Of a DNA stretch of 64,000 nucleotides, positions 53,368 to 63,100 are shown in pieces. Each line of letters begins with the position of its first letter. Within the stretch, counting starts at the first letter, position 1. The DNA is from Pandoraea fibrosis (GTDB lineage Bacteria; Pseudomonadota; Gammaproteobacteria; Burkholderiales; Burkholderiaceae), in contig NZ_CP047385.1 of the NCBI RefSeq assembly GCF_000807775.2, positions 3,162,001-3,226,000 on the forward strand, given 5' to 3'. The translations under genes and the position numbers were made by a program. Under the pieces are notes generated by a model. It saw nothing but the letters and a program-made list of their open reading frames with translations, was not told the origin of the DNA and did not search any database.

Positions 53368-54064
53368 ATGCGCCGGATTTTGGCGTCCGGGAGTCCGCCG
53401 CTTTGGCGGGAGGTTTGCCGGCGGGTTTGAGCAACGGTTTTACCGTCGGCCAGACGTTCTGCAAGATTTGTGGATGGGCTTTTGCCAGCGGGTGAATCTG
53501 GTCTTGCTGGAACCAGTCCTGGTGCTCGATGACGCCTGCCAGCAGGAAGGGCACATAGGCGGTCTTTTCCTGCTTGGCCACGGTGGAGAACATGTTGAAG
53601 AACTGTTCGCTGTAATCCGGGCCGTAGTTGGGCGGGATGCGCATGCCGACAACGACGACCCGGCTACCCGACTTGCGTGCGGCAGCGATCATCTCAAGCA
53701 GGTTTTGACGTGTCAGATCCAGCGGAATGCCGCGCAGTGCATCGTTGCCGCCCAGTTCGAGAATCGTGATGGCGGGATGATAGCGCTCCAGCAATGACGC
53801 CAGACGAGCCCGTCCACCGCTTGTTGTGTCACCACTGATGCTGGCGTTCACGACGTTATAATCGAAACCGTTTTGCGTGATTGTCTGCTGCATCAGATTG
53901 ACCCAGCCGGCGCCCCGCGCGATGCCATATTCCGCAGAAAGGCTGTCGCCGACGACCAAAATCGTCGGTGCGCCCGAACTTGCCGCGTTTGCCGCGGTCC
54001 CTGACAGCATGCCCCAGCCCACGAGGACTGAGGCGGCCAATTTCAAGAACTCTCTTCTTGCCAT
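53366..54064 (-). CDS. tesA: TesA-like SGNH esterase/thioesterase with Tat-type signal
   Basis: A 232-residue SGNH hydrolase (arylesterase, acyl-CoA thioesterase I/lysophospholipase L1 family). Block I VVGDSLSAEYG (Ser), block II Gly (ISGDTTSGG), block III LGGNDALRG (Asn) and block V DQIHPLAKAH (Asp-His) are intact. The N-terminus MARREFLKLAASVLVGWG has the twin-arginine pattern R-R-x-F-L-K and a hydrophobic core, suggesting Tat export, whereas E. coli TesA uses Sec. The C-terminus ends in a Lys/Pro/Ala-rich tail. Its ATG shares a CATG with the divergent ybbA-like gene. Confidence 0.93.
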   Translation of the reverse strand: MARREFLKLAASVLVGWGMLSGTAANAASSGAPTILVVGDSLSAEYGIARGAGWVNLMQQTITQNGFDYNVVNASISGDTTSGGRARLASLLERYHPAITILELGGNDALRGIPLDLTRQNLLEMIAAARKSGSRVVVVGMRIPPNYGPDYSEQFFNMFSTVAKQEKTAYVPFLLAGVIEHQDWFQQDQIHPLAKAHPQILQNVWPTVKPLLKPAGKPPAKAADSRTPKSGA

Positions 54065-54755
54065 GTCGTTTTCCGAAAACGTAATTGAGGTGCGGGGGCT
54101 GGGCAAACGGTTGCGTGACGCGACCGGTGAGCTAGTCATTTTGCAGGATATCGATTTCTCCGTCGCGAAGGGCCAGAGCGTGGCCATCGTCGGGGCATCG
54201 GGGTCCGGAAAGTCGACGTTGCTTGGCCTGATGGCGGGACTCGACACTGCGACCGATGGTGCTATCACGTTGCTGGGCAAGTCGCTCGGCGAGCTTGACG
54301 AGGAAGGCCGTGCAGCGCTGCGACGCGGTGCTGTCGGCTTCGTCTTCCAGTCGTTTCAACTCATGCCGCATTTGACTGCGCTCGAGAACGTCATGCTGCC
54401 GCTCGAATTGTTGGGTGAGACACGCGAGGTGCGCAATCGTGCCGTCAAACTGCTCGAGCAGGTGGGGCTGGGGTCGCGCCTGACGCATTATCCCAAACAA
54501 CTCTCGGGCGGCGAGCAGCAGCGCGTGGCGCTGGCACGTGCCTTTGTCACGGAGCCGGTGGTGCTGTTCGCCGATGAGCCCACGGGCAGTCTGGACACGG
54601 CCACCGGTGAGCGCGTCATCGATCTGATGTTCTCGCTCAACGAGGCGAGCGGCGCGACGCTGGTGCTGGTGACGCACGATCTGGCGATTGCGCAACGTTG
54701 CGACGCGACGGTGCAACTCGCAGGCGGTCGGCTGGTGAACGGCGCGACTGTTTGA
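54063..54755 (+). CDS. YbbA-like ABC transporter ATP-binding protein
   Basis: A 230-residue LolD/MacB-type ATPase. Walker A GASGSGKSTLLGLMAG, Q-loop VFQSFQLMPHLTALENV, signature LSGGEQQRVALARA, Walker B VVLFADEPTGSLD and the H-loop TLVLVTHDLA are all present. It is divergent from tesA with the two starts overlapping at one CATG, as in E. coli ybbA/tesA. The usual permease partner (YbbP) is not adjacent: the next gene is convergent pgi. No SD is visible upstream of the ATG. Confidence 0.92.
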   Translation: MSFSENVIEVRGLGKRLRDATGELVILQDIDFSVAKGQSVAIVGASGSGKSTLLGLMAGLDTATDGAITLLGKSLGELDEEGRAALRRGAVGFVFQSFQLMPHLTALENVMLPLELLGETREVRNRAVKLLEQVGLGSRLTHYPKQLSGGEQQRVALARAFVTEPVVLFADEPTGSLDTATGERVIDLMFSLNEASGATLVLVTHDLAIAQRCDATVQLAGGRLVNGATV

Positions 54756-54766
54756 CGGTGACGAAG

Positions 54767-54818
54767 CGGGGCGAGTCCGCCCCGTTCGAGGATGGCGGCC
54801 GCCGCAGTCAGCGGCGGC
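54767..54818. terminator. Two hairpins between convergent ybbA-like and pgi
   Basis: CGGGGCG-AGTC-CGCCCCG (54767-54784) and GCCGCCGC-AGTCA-GCGGCGGC (54798-54818) are consecutive perfect stems. Neither has a T-run. They separate two convergent genes. Confidence 0.45.
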
Positions 54819-54839
54819 GCAGTGAGGGCGCCGAGGGCG

Positions 54840-56522
54840 TCAGTCCTTCGCTTTCAGTGCTTCACCCGCCATGCGAATCAGCGAGGTCGTCGAGGCGTCG
54901 TGCGCGCCCGGCTTGAGCGAATCGGGATCGGCAAGTTCAGGTTCAATTGCCCGGCATAATGTCTTGCCCAGCTCCACACCCCATTGATCGAACGGATTGA
55001 TGTTCCAGATGGCGGCCTGCACGAACACCTTGTGTTCATAGAGCGCGATCAGCGCCCCCAACCGTTCAGGCGACAGCTTGTCGATGACCAGCGTATTGCT
55101 CGGTCGGTTGCCATCGAAATGGCGTTGCGCGGCCAACGGACCGCCCGCTTGCTCGGTCGTCGCCATCGAGCCGCCCTGCAACAGCGCTTCGCTCTGCGCA
55201 AAGCAGTTGGCGAGCAGCTTGCGGTGGTGGTTGAGATAAGCCGGCGCGTCGTACTGCGGTTCGAGCACGGCGATGAAATCTACCGGTACGAGTGTGGTGC
55301 CTTGATGCAGCATCTGGAAATAGGCGTGCTGCCCGTTCGTGCCGGGTTCGCCCCAGATGATCGGCGCAGTTTGCCATCCGACAGGTGCTCCGTCGACCTG
55401 CACCGACTTGCCGTTGCTCTCCATGTCCAGTTGCTGGAGATACGGCGGCAGCTTCTGGAGGGCGTCGGTGTACGGGGCGATGGAGAGTGTCTGCGCATCG
55501 AAGAAATTCCGATACCAGATGCCGATCAAACCGAGCAGCACCGGCATGTTGGCTTCGAGTGGCGCACTGCGGAAGTGTTCGTCCATCGCATGCGCACCCG
55601 CGAGCAGGGCATCGAAATGCTGAGCCCCCAGATACAGCATGATGATGAGGCCGATCGACGACCAGAGCGAATACCGGCCGCCAACCCATTCGCCGAATTC
55701 GAACACGTTCTCACGGCGAATGCCGAACCTCATGGCTTTTTCGGCGTTCGTCGACACAGCGACGAAATGCTTGCCGAGTTCGCCATCCGGAATGCCGTTC
55801 GCGACGAACCATGCGCGAATGGTGTTCGCGTTGGTCATGGTCTCCAGCGTGGTGAACGTCTTCGAGCAAACGACGACGAGCGTAGTCTCCGGATCGAGCG
55901 TAGGCAGCATACGCGCCAGTTCGGTCGGGTCGATGTTGGCGATAAAGTGCGCGCTCAAATCCTCGCGACCATAGACGGCGAGTGCGTCGCACACCATGCG
56001 CGGCCCGAGATCCGAACCGCCAATGCCCACGTTGATCAGATGCCTGATGCGCTTGCCGGTCGCGCCGACCCAGCGTCCGTCGCGCACACGTTCGCTGAAC
56101 GCACGCATGCGCGCGAGTGTTTCGAGAATGCCGCTGCTGACATCGCTCGTCGCGTCGCGAAAGGCCATGCCTTTCGGCGCACGCAGTGCAACGTGCAGCG
56201 CTGCGCGGTTTTCCGTGACGTTGACATGCTTGCCGGCCCACATGGCGTCGCGTTTGGCCGGAAGGTCGCATTCACGCGCGAGAAGCGTGAGCAACGTGCG
56301 CGTTTTCTCCGTAATGCGATTCTTCGAGTAGTCGAGATACAGGCCGGCCGCATGCAGTGAGAATTGTTCGACACGAGCGTTGGCGCCGGCCCCGGAGAAC
56401 CAGTCGCGCATGTGCTGGGCGGCGATATCGTCGCGATGCGTGAGCAGGGTACGCCAGGCGGGGAGTTGATCCAGACGAGCGGAAGGCGCGGATGGCTTGT
56501 ACGGCATGTGCGATAGAGACAT
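54840..56522 (-). CDS. pgi: Glucose-6-phosphate isomerase
   Basis: A 560-residue glycolytic enzyme interconverting glucose-6-phosphate and fructose-6-phosphate. Sugar-phosphate-binding segments GVGGSDLGPRMV and VVCSKTFTTLETMTN, the catalytic Glu in GEPGTNGQHAYFQMLHQG and the C-terminal Lys region are present. Length is typical for proteobacterial Pgi (~545-560). An alternative start at residue 6 is possible, since the first ATG has no clear SD. Confidence 0.96.
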   Translation of the reverse strand: MSLSHMPYKPSAPSARLDQLPAWRTLLTHRDDIAAQHMRDWFSGAGANARVEQFSLHAAGLYLDYSKNRITEKTRTLLTLLARECDLPAKRDAMWAGKHVNVTENRAALHVALRAPKGMAFRDATSDVSSGILETLARMRAFSERVRDGRWVGATGKRIRHLINVGIGGSDLGPRMVCDALAVYGREDLSAHFIANIDPTELARMLPTLDPETTLVVVCSKTFTTLETMTNANTIRAWFVANGIPDGELGKHFVAVSTNAEKAMRFGIRRENVFEFGEWVGGRYSLWSSIGLIIMLYLGAQHFDALLAGAHAMDEHFRSAPLEANMPVLLGLIGIWYRNFFDAQTLSIAPYTDALQKLPPYLQQLDMESNGKSVQVDGAPVGWQTAPIIWGEPGTNGQHAYFQMLHQGTTLVPVDFIAVLEPQYDAPAYLNHHRKLLANCFAQSEALLQGGSMATTEQAGGPLAAQRHFDGNRPSNTLVIDKLSPERLGALIALYEHKVFVQAAIWNINPFDQWGVELGKTLCRAIEPELADPDSLKPGAHDASTTSLIRMAGEALKAKD

Positions 56523-56621
56523 TTCGATAAAGCGAAGTATAACGGGAGTCGCGGGGCAATCGCGCTGAAATGCAGCGGTGGGCGGCCTTGTTGCCTTCGC
56601 ACAGCCACAGTGCCAGGCATT

Positions 56622-58316
56622 TCAGGTGGGATCGGCGCGTGACCCGTAAGGGGGGCGAACGAATGGCGTCGCACGCGTCGCTTCGGTCAGCAGATCTGTC
56701 AGTTCGGCGCGTATGGCGGGCAAAAGTTCAGAGGCCGTCAGTCCGGCAGGCCCGGCCCCTGCGCACACGCAACGCTCGGCCGCCCGACCATGCAGCCAGA
56801 CGGCGGCCAGTGCCGCCTGCGTGGCGGGCATGCCCTGCGCCAGCAGCGCGCCGATGGCGCCGGTGAGGACGTCGCCCGTGCCAGCCGTGGCGAGCCCGGC
56901 ATTCCCCGTCGTGTTGATCCAGGTGTGGGTTCCGTCGTCGATGACGCTGCCTGACCCCTTGAGCACGATGGTCGCGCCGAAATGCCGTGCGAGCGCGCGG
57001 GCGCAAGCCAGTCGATCCGATTGAATGCGCGCCACATCGCAGCCCGCCAGGCGTGCGGCTTCGAGCGGATGCGGCGTCAATACCGTCGGCCCGGCACGGC
57101 GGCGCACACGTTCTGCGAGCGACGGCTCGGCGGCGAGCAGATTCAGTGCATCGGCATCGATGACGAGCGGCGTGTCGTCGAGGGCAAGCGCGCGCGACAG
57201 GCACGCGGAGGACGCGGCGGATGTGCCGAGTCCCGGGCCGATGGCCACCGCCTGCATTGTCGAAAGATCGAGATTTTCGGCATGACGCAGCATCAGTTCA
57301 GGATGCACCGGGTCCCAGGCGGGTGCCTCCTGTGCGACGAACCCCACATAGACGCGCCCTGCGCCCGTCATCAGACCTGAGCGTGCCGAGAGCAGCGGCG
57401 CGCCGACCATGCCGTCATATCCACCGAGTACCGCCAATGATCCGTAGCTTCCCTTGTGGGAGGCGTGATGGCGTTGCGGCAGTTGTGCGAGAAACGCGTC
57501 GGGCCCGCTCGTTGCGATATGGGCGTCGTTGGGAAGTGCTGCCCGTGTCGCGGCAAGCGCTTCCTCTGCGCCCAGTGACGCCACGAGAACGTCTCCGGCG
57601 ATGTCGCGGCCGCTACCGGTGAACAGCCCAGGGCAGGCGCCGAGCATCGCCATGGTGACGTCCGCGCGAATGGTGCTGCCTGCCGCAATGCCGGTGGCCG
57701 CAGCCAATCCGCTGGGAATATCGATGGCGAGCACAGGCGTGCCTTGGCGATGGGCGTAGGCGATGTTCTCGACCAGCGCGGCAGCGGCCCCTTCCAGCGG
57801 GCGCGACAGGCCGATGCCGAACAGGCCGTCGACGATCCAGGCGTATGCCGAAGGCTCGGGCCAGGTGTCTGGGGCAGGGCGCACCGGCACGCCGGCGGCG
57901 AGCGCGTCGGCGAGTGCCCAGCGGGCGTCGTCGGTGGTGGGCGGTGCGAGTTGCCAGACGTCGACGAGCACACCGCGCCGGTGTAATTCGCGCGCGGCAA
58001 CGTAGGCGTCGCCCCCGTTGTTGCCGGGACCCGCAAGGAGCAACACCGCTTGGCGGCCGGCGCTCGCCAGTGCGGGCAGGCGGGCGTATAGCCATTCGGC
58101 GACCGCAGCCCCGGCGCGTGACATCAATGTATGTGCAGGGAGTGTGGCGGCGGCGGCTCGTTCGACGTCGCGCAGGGTGCCGGGAAGGTGCAGGTCGAGT
58201 GACACCGTGGCGCAGGCCGTCACGAGGCTGGCGACGGGGCAGAGCGCCGGGGGGCGCGCCAGCGGACTCGGACTGGCAGTGATGGCAGGAACGTTGACAC
58301 GCAGGGAATCGGACAT
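56622..58316 (-). CDS. nnr: Bifunctional NAD(P)H-hydrate epimerase/dehydratase
   Basis: A 564-residue metabolite-repair fusion that epimerises and dehydrates damaged NAD(P)H hydrates. The N-terminal epimerase (YjeF_N, ~40-260) has AGPGNNGGDAYVAAREL, VDGLFGIGL and AIDIPSGLAA. The C-terminal ADP-dependent dehydratase (~285-550) has HKGSYGSLAVLGG, GPGLG, TPHPLEAARL and NAGLATAGTGDVLTG. The N-terminus is longer than usual and Ala/Pro-rich. Start at 58316 (MSDSLRV) is preferred over an ATG 42 bases upstream; the SD is weakly placed. Confidence 0.94.
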   Translation of the reverse strand: MSDSLRVNVPAITASPSPLARPPALCPVASLVTACATVSLDLHLPGTLRDVERAAAATLPAHTLMSRAGAAVAEWLYARLPALASAGRQAVLLLAGPGNNGGDAYVAARELHRRGVLVDVWQLAPPTTDDARWALADALAAGVPVRPAPDTWPEPSAYAWIVDGLFGIGLSRPLEGAAAALVENIAYAHRQGTPVLAIDIPSGLAAATGIAAGSTIRADVTMAMLGACPGLFTGSGRDIAGDVLVASLGAEEALAATRAALPNDAHIATSGPDAFLAQLPQRHHASHKGSYGSLAVLGGYDGMVGAPLLSARSGLMTGAGRVYVGFVAQEAPAWDPVHPELMLRHAENLDLSTMQAVAIGPGLGTSAASSACLSRALALDDTPLVIDADALNLLAAEPSLAERVRRRAGPTVLTPHPLEAARLAGCDVARIQSDRLACARALARHFGATIVLKGSGSVIDDGTHTWINTTGNAGLATAGTGDVLTGAIGALLAQGMPATQAALAAVWLHGRAAERCVCAGAGPAGLTASELLPAIRAELTDLLTEATRATPFVRPPYGSRADPT

Positions 58317-58541
58317 GGCAGGCAATGCTCCCGGTAGCGAGTGCAGCGAGCGCAGCATTGTGCCGCGACGTTGGCCGGCCCTAATGTGCGCTACATGCTT
58401 ATCGAGAGATTATGCCGTCATCGTGAGGTTCTGCCTGCCGGTGTGAATCCCGATGCCGTGTCGGTCTTCTCCCACATGACGGCCGGGTTGCCGTCAGCGA
58501 ACACGATGTGCAGACGTGCTTGGGCGCGCTTGATGCATTGA

Positions 58542-58569
58542 TACGAGGGCAACGGAGGGTGCCCTCGTA
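58542..58569 (-). terminator. Hairpin downstream of dadA
   Basis: TACGAGGGCA and TGCCCTCGTA are perfect ten-base arms around eight bases, 17 bases past the dadA stop. No T-run on the minus strand, so it may act as a processing or stability stem. Confidence 0.5.
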
Positions 58570-58585
58570 ACTTGAAGCGGGCGAA

Positions 58586-59860
58586 TTAGCGGTCGTAACG
58601 CGCGAGCGTCAGGCCGTTCAAATCGATTTCAGGCGTTTGTCCGGAGATGACGTCAGCCAGTACGCGACCGGAGCCGCAGGCCATCGCCCAGCCGGTCGAG
58701 CCGTGGCCAACGTTCAGGAAGATGCCGGGCAGATGCGTGGCGCCGAGCAAGGGCGGGCCGTCCGGAAGCATCGGGCGCGCGCCCACCCAGGCACGTGCCT
58801 CGCGATACTTGCCAGCGCCCGGAAACCAGTCCGTCGCGACCTTGTAAAGCGTGGCGATGGCGCGTTCGCGCAGCACGAGTTCGGTGTCGCCCAGTTCGGC
58901 CGTCCCGGCGATGCGCAGACGATTGCCTTGCGGTGTGATGGCTGTCTTGTACGACTCGTCCATCACGGCAATGCGTGGGCTGAAGAGTTCCGTCTTGACC
59001 GGCACCGTGATCGAGTACCCCTTGATCGGCCAGAGCGGCAGATCGATGCCGAGCGGGCGCAACAGCGCGGTGCTGGTCACCCCGGCGGCGATCACCACGG
59101 CGTCGGCTTCGAGCGTTGCACGTTGCGTCGGTTGCGCGGTGCTCGTCGTCTCGACGGTGACGCCGGTACGGCCCACGTTCGGGCGTACCGAGAGCACGGT
59201 CGTCTCGGTGGCGAGCGTCACGCCCATGTCGCGGGCGATTTGGGCAAGTCGCTTGGTGAAGAGCGGGCAGTTGCCGGTCTCGTCGCGCGGCAGATGCAGA
59301 CCGCCTGCCAATTGGGCGTCGGTCGACAGCGCGGGCTCGAGCTTGCGGCACTCGTCGGCAGTGAGCAAGCGGTGCGGCACCTCGTTCTCGGTGAGCATCG
59401 CACGCGCCGGCTCGTTCATCTTGATTTCGCGCTCGGTGCGAAACAACTGGAGATAGCCCTGCGTGTGTTCGTATTCGAAGACGTGGGTCTCCCGCAACTC
59501 GTGCAGGCAGCGTTGGCTGTAGAAGGCGATGCGCTGCATGCGTTCGCGATTGGCGCGGTAACGTTCGAGCTTGCATTCGCGCAGCCACCGGGCGGCCCAG
59601 CGCCACGTGCCGGCCGACAGACCGGGCCGGAAGATGAGCGGACTGGCCGAGCTGAACATGTAGCCCAGCAGCTTGCGCGGCATGCCTGGCGCCGCCCAGG
59701 GCGTGACGTACCCTGGCGCGATGACGCCCGCATTGCCGAAGCTGCTCTCCTGCGCAACCGTGCTGTTGCGCTCGACGAGCGTGACCGTGTGCCCCGCGGT
59801 GGCCAGATAGTAGGCAGTACACGTGCCGATAACCCCGCCGCCGATAACGATGACCTTCAT
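58586..59860 (-). CDS. dadA: D-amino acid dehydrogenase
   Basis: A 424-residue FAD enzyme that oxidatively deaminates D-amino acids, especially D-Ala, to keto acids for respiration. The dinucleotide motif VIVIGGGVIGTCTAYYLA is at the N-terminus; NAGVIAPGYVTPWAAPG, PIKGYSITVPV and the C-terminal FAD contact NVGHGSTGWAMACGSGRVLAD are family hallmarks. The ATG at 59860 starts directly with MKVIVIGGG. No alr/dadX is adjacent. It is divergent from purL. Confidence 0.95.
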   Translation of the reverse strand: MKVIVIGGGVIGTCTAYYLATAGHTVTLVERNSTVAQESSFGNAGVIAPGYVTPWAAPGMPRKLLGYMFSSASPLIFRPGLSAGTWRWAARWLRECKLERYRANRERMQRIAFYSQRCLHELRETHVFEYEHTQGYLQLFRTEREIKMNEPARAMLTENEVPHRLLTADECRKLEPALSTDAQLAGGLHLPRDETGNCPLFTKRLAQIARDMGVTLATETTVLSVRPNVGRTGVTVETTSTAQPTQRATLEADAVVIAAGVTSTALLRPLGIDLPLWPIKGYSITVPVKTELFSPRIAVMDESYKTAITPQGNRLRIAGTAELGDTELVLRERAIATLYKVATDWFPGAGKYREARAWVGARPMLPDGPPLLGATHLPGIFLNVGHGSTGWAMACGSGRVLADVISGQTPEIDLNGLTLARYDR

Positions 59861-59880
59861 TCCCAACCGTCTGGTGTGTG

Positions 59881-59900
59881 GCGAACGCCCGTTCGTTCGC
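59881..59900. promoter_or_regulatory. Palindrome upstream of dadA
   Basis: GCGAACG (59881-59887) and CGTTCGC (59894-59900) are perfect arms around CCCGTT, just upstream of the dadA start. A candidate operator; the cognate protein is unknown. Confidence 0.45.
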
Positions 59901-60033
59901 TTGTTAGTGTCGTTCTTTGCCGTGCCGCCGCCGGGATCCGGTTTCGCGGCCCGTGTTGGTTACGGGGCGCATAGGTTACCAGAGAGACGCCTTCCCAGGG
60001 CGGGAGGCTGCCCGGAATGGCTGTCGCGCACTC

Positions 60034-60068
60034 GGGTATAACCCGGGGTAAGCAGGGTATAATCCCGG
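60034..60068 (+). promoter_or_regulatory. Tandem GGGTATAAYCCCGG repeat before purL
   Basis: GGGTATAACCCGG (60034-60046) and GGGTATAATCCCGG (60055-60068) are 21 bases apart, two helical turns. The second contains a consensus TATAAT (60058-60063), a likely -10 for purL, though the -35 region is poor. The tandem spacing also suits a regulator-binding pair. Confidence 0.5.
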
Positions 60069-60113
60069 TTTGTCGTTCCCCCGCGTTTTGAACGCCTCGC
60101 CTTCCGTCCTTCC

Positions 60114-63100
60114 ATGACTCACATTGCCTGCTTCGCCGGCGCCTTGGCGCTTTCCGAATTCCGCCAGCAACGTCTTCTGCAGACCCTGCAAGCCATCGAC
60201 AGTTCGATCGTGCGTGTCGACGCCCGCTACGTTCATCTCGTAGCCAGCGCCGAACCGCTGTCGAGCGAAGACGTGGCCCGCGTCGCCGGTCTGCTCACTT
60301 ACGGTGAGCCGGTGGGCGATGAACCGGTGGGCGACCAGTTGCTGGTGATCCCGCGTCTCGGCACGATTTCGCCGTGGGCGAGCAAGGCGACGGACATCGC
60401 CCGGAACTGCGGCATCGATCATGTGCGCCGTATCGAGCGCGCCGTCGAATACACCATCGGCGTGAAGTCGGGCCTGCTTGGTGGCAAGAAGTCGCTGCCG
60501 GCCGACGTGCTGGCGCGTGTCGCCGGTGTGCTGCACGACCGCATGACCGAGACGGTCGTTGCCACACGCAGCGACGCCGAGGCCCTGTTCGTCGAACTGC
60601 CGGCCAAGCCCCTGCAGACGGTCGACGTGATCGGCGTGGGCCGCAGCGCGCTCGAAGCCGCGAACCGTGACTTCGGTCTGGCGTTGGCCGATGATGAAAT
60701 CGATTATCTGGTCGACGCGTTCACGAGCCTGAAGCGCAACCCGACCGATGTGGAACTGATGATGTTCGCGCAGGCCAACAGCGAGCATTGCCGTCACAAG
60801 ATTTTCAATGCGCAGTGGACCATCGATGGTCAGGCGCAGGACAAGTCGCTGTTCCAGATGATCAAGAACACGCACCAATTGCACCCGCAGGGTACGGTGG
60901 TGGCGTATTCGGACAACGCTTCGGTGATGGAAGGCGCCGAAGTGGAGCGTTGGTATCCGCGCGGCGCCGATGGCAAGTACGGTCGCAGCGTTGAACTCAC
61001 GCACACGCTGATGAAGGTCGAGACGCACAATCACCCGACGGCGATTTCGCCGTTCCCGGGCGCGTCGACGGGCGCCGGCGGCGAGATTCGCGACGAGGGC
61101 GCGACGGGCCGCGGGTCCACGCCGAAGTCGGGGCTGACGGGCTTCACCGTGTCGAACCTGGCGCTGCCGGGGGCGCGCGAGTCGTGGGAAAACGACCGCG
61201 ACGTGGCCGTGCCGCCGACGCTGCGCAAGCCCGACGATACCGGTGCCGACTACGGCCGTCCGGACCGCATTGCGTCGCCGTTGCAGATCATGATCGAGGG
61301 TCCGCTGGGCGGCGCTGCGTTCAACAACGAATTCGGCCGACCGAACCTTGGCGGCTACTTCCGTGCCTATGAACAAAACGTGGGCGGTCGTGTGCGCGGC
61401 TATCACAAGCCGATCATGATCGCGGGCGGTATGGGCAATATCGCGGCACAGCACACCCACAAGCACGACCTGCCTGCCGGCACGCTGCTCATCCAGATCG
61501 GTGGTCCGGGCATGCGTATCGGCATGGGCGGCGGCGCTGCCAGCTCGATGGCGACCGGCACCAACACGGCTGAACTCGACTTCGATTCGGTGCAGCGCGG
61601 TAACCCGGAAATCGAGCGTCGCGCGCAGGAAGTCATCAACTGGTGCTGGCGTCAGGGCGACGCCAACCCGATCCTGTCGATTCACGACGTTGGCGCGGGC
61701 GGTATTTCGAACGCGTTCCCGGAACTGGTCGATGGCGCGAACAAGGGCGCCCGTTTCGACCTGCGTCAGGTTCAGCTCGAAGAGTCGGGCATGTCGCCGG
61801 CCGAAATCTGGAGTAACGAAGCGCAGGAACGTTATGTGCTGGCGATCGCGCCGGACAGCTTCCCGGCGTTCCAGGCCGTCTGCCAGCGTGAGCGTTGCCC
61901 GGTGGCGGTGATCGGTATCTCGACGGATGAGCGTCAACTGAAGCTGGTTGACCCGCTGCATCCGGAGTCGCCGGACCCGGTCGACATGCCGATGGACGTG
62001 CTGCTCGGCAAGCCGCCGCGCATGCACCGCGACGTCACGCGCATGAAGGCGGAGCTTCCGCCGGTCGACGTCACGGGCCTGTCGCTCGACGACGTGGCGC
62101 GTGCCGTGCTGCGTCACCCGACGGTCGCGAGCAAGTCGTTCCTCATCACGATTGGTGATCGCACTGTGGGTGGTTTGACGGCGCGCGACCAGATGGTCGG
62201 CCCGTGGCAGGTCCCGGTGGCTGACTGCGCGATTTCGCTGATGGACTACGCCGGTTATCGCGGCGAAGCCATGACGATGGGCGAGCGCACGCCGTTGGCC
62301 GTGATCGATGCGCCGGCATCGGGCCGTATGGCCGTCGGCGAAGCCATCACCAACATTGCGGCGGCGCCGATTGCGTCGCTCGATCAGATCAAGCTGTCGG
62401 CCAACTGGATGGCAGCATGCGGCACCGAGGGGGAAGACGCTGCGCTGTTCGATACGGTCAAGGCCGTCGGCATGGAGCTGTGCCCGGCGCTGGGCTTGTC
62501 GATCCCTGTCGGCAAGGATTCGCTGTCGATGCGCACCAAGTGGGAAGACGCGGGTCGCAGCAAAGACGTGATCGCGCCGGTTTCGCTGATCGTGTCGGCC
62601 TTCGCGCCGGTCGAAGACGTGCGTGGCCATCTCACGCCGCAACTGCGTTCGGTCGCGGAAGCGGGTGAGACGGTGCTGATCGCCATCGATCTGGGGCACA
62701 ACAAGAACCGTCTGGGCGGCAGTATCCTCGCGCAGGTCACGCAGCAAATTGGCGACGTGACACCGGATCTGGATGATCCGGCCGACCTCCAGCGTTTCTT
62801 CGACGCCATTCAGAAACTCAATCGCGAAGGCAAGTTGCTCGCCTATCACGATCGTTCGGACGGCGGTTTGTTCGCCACCGTGGCGGAAATGGCCTTTGCG
62901 GGCCACGTTGGCGTGTCGCTCAATGTCGACATGCTCACGCTCGACGAAGGCTTCGAGTCCGATTACGGCGACGCCAAGGATTGGGCCAAGCAGACGGTCG
63001 GCCGTCGTGAAGACAAGACGCTGCGCGCGCTCTTCTCCGAAGAGCTTGGCGGCGTGATTCAGGTGCGGGCGTCGGAGCGCGACGCCGTGTTGCAGGCGCT

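Noticed and set aside
58395..58541. Possible 48-residue plus-strand frame between nnr and dadA (MLIERLCRHREVLPAG...)
   Set aside because: No SD, no recognisable motif and no terminator fitting it. Composition is not distinctive enough, although a small gene cannot be excluded.
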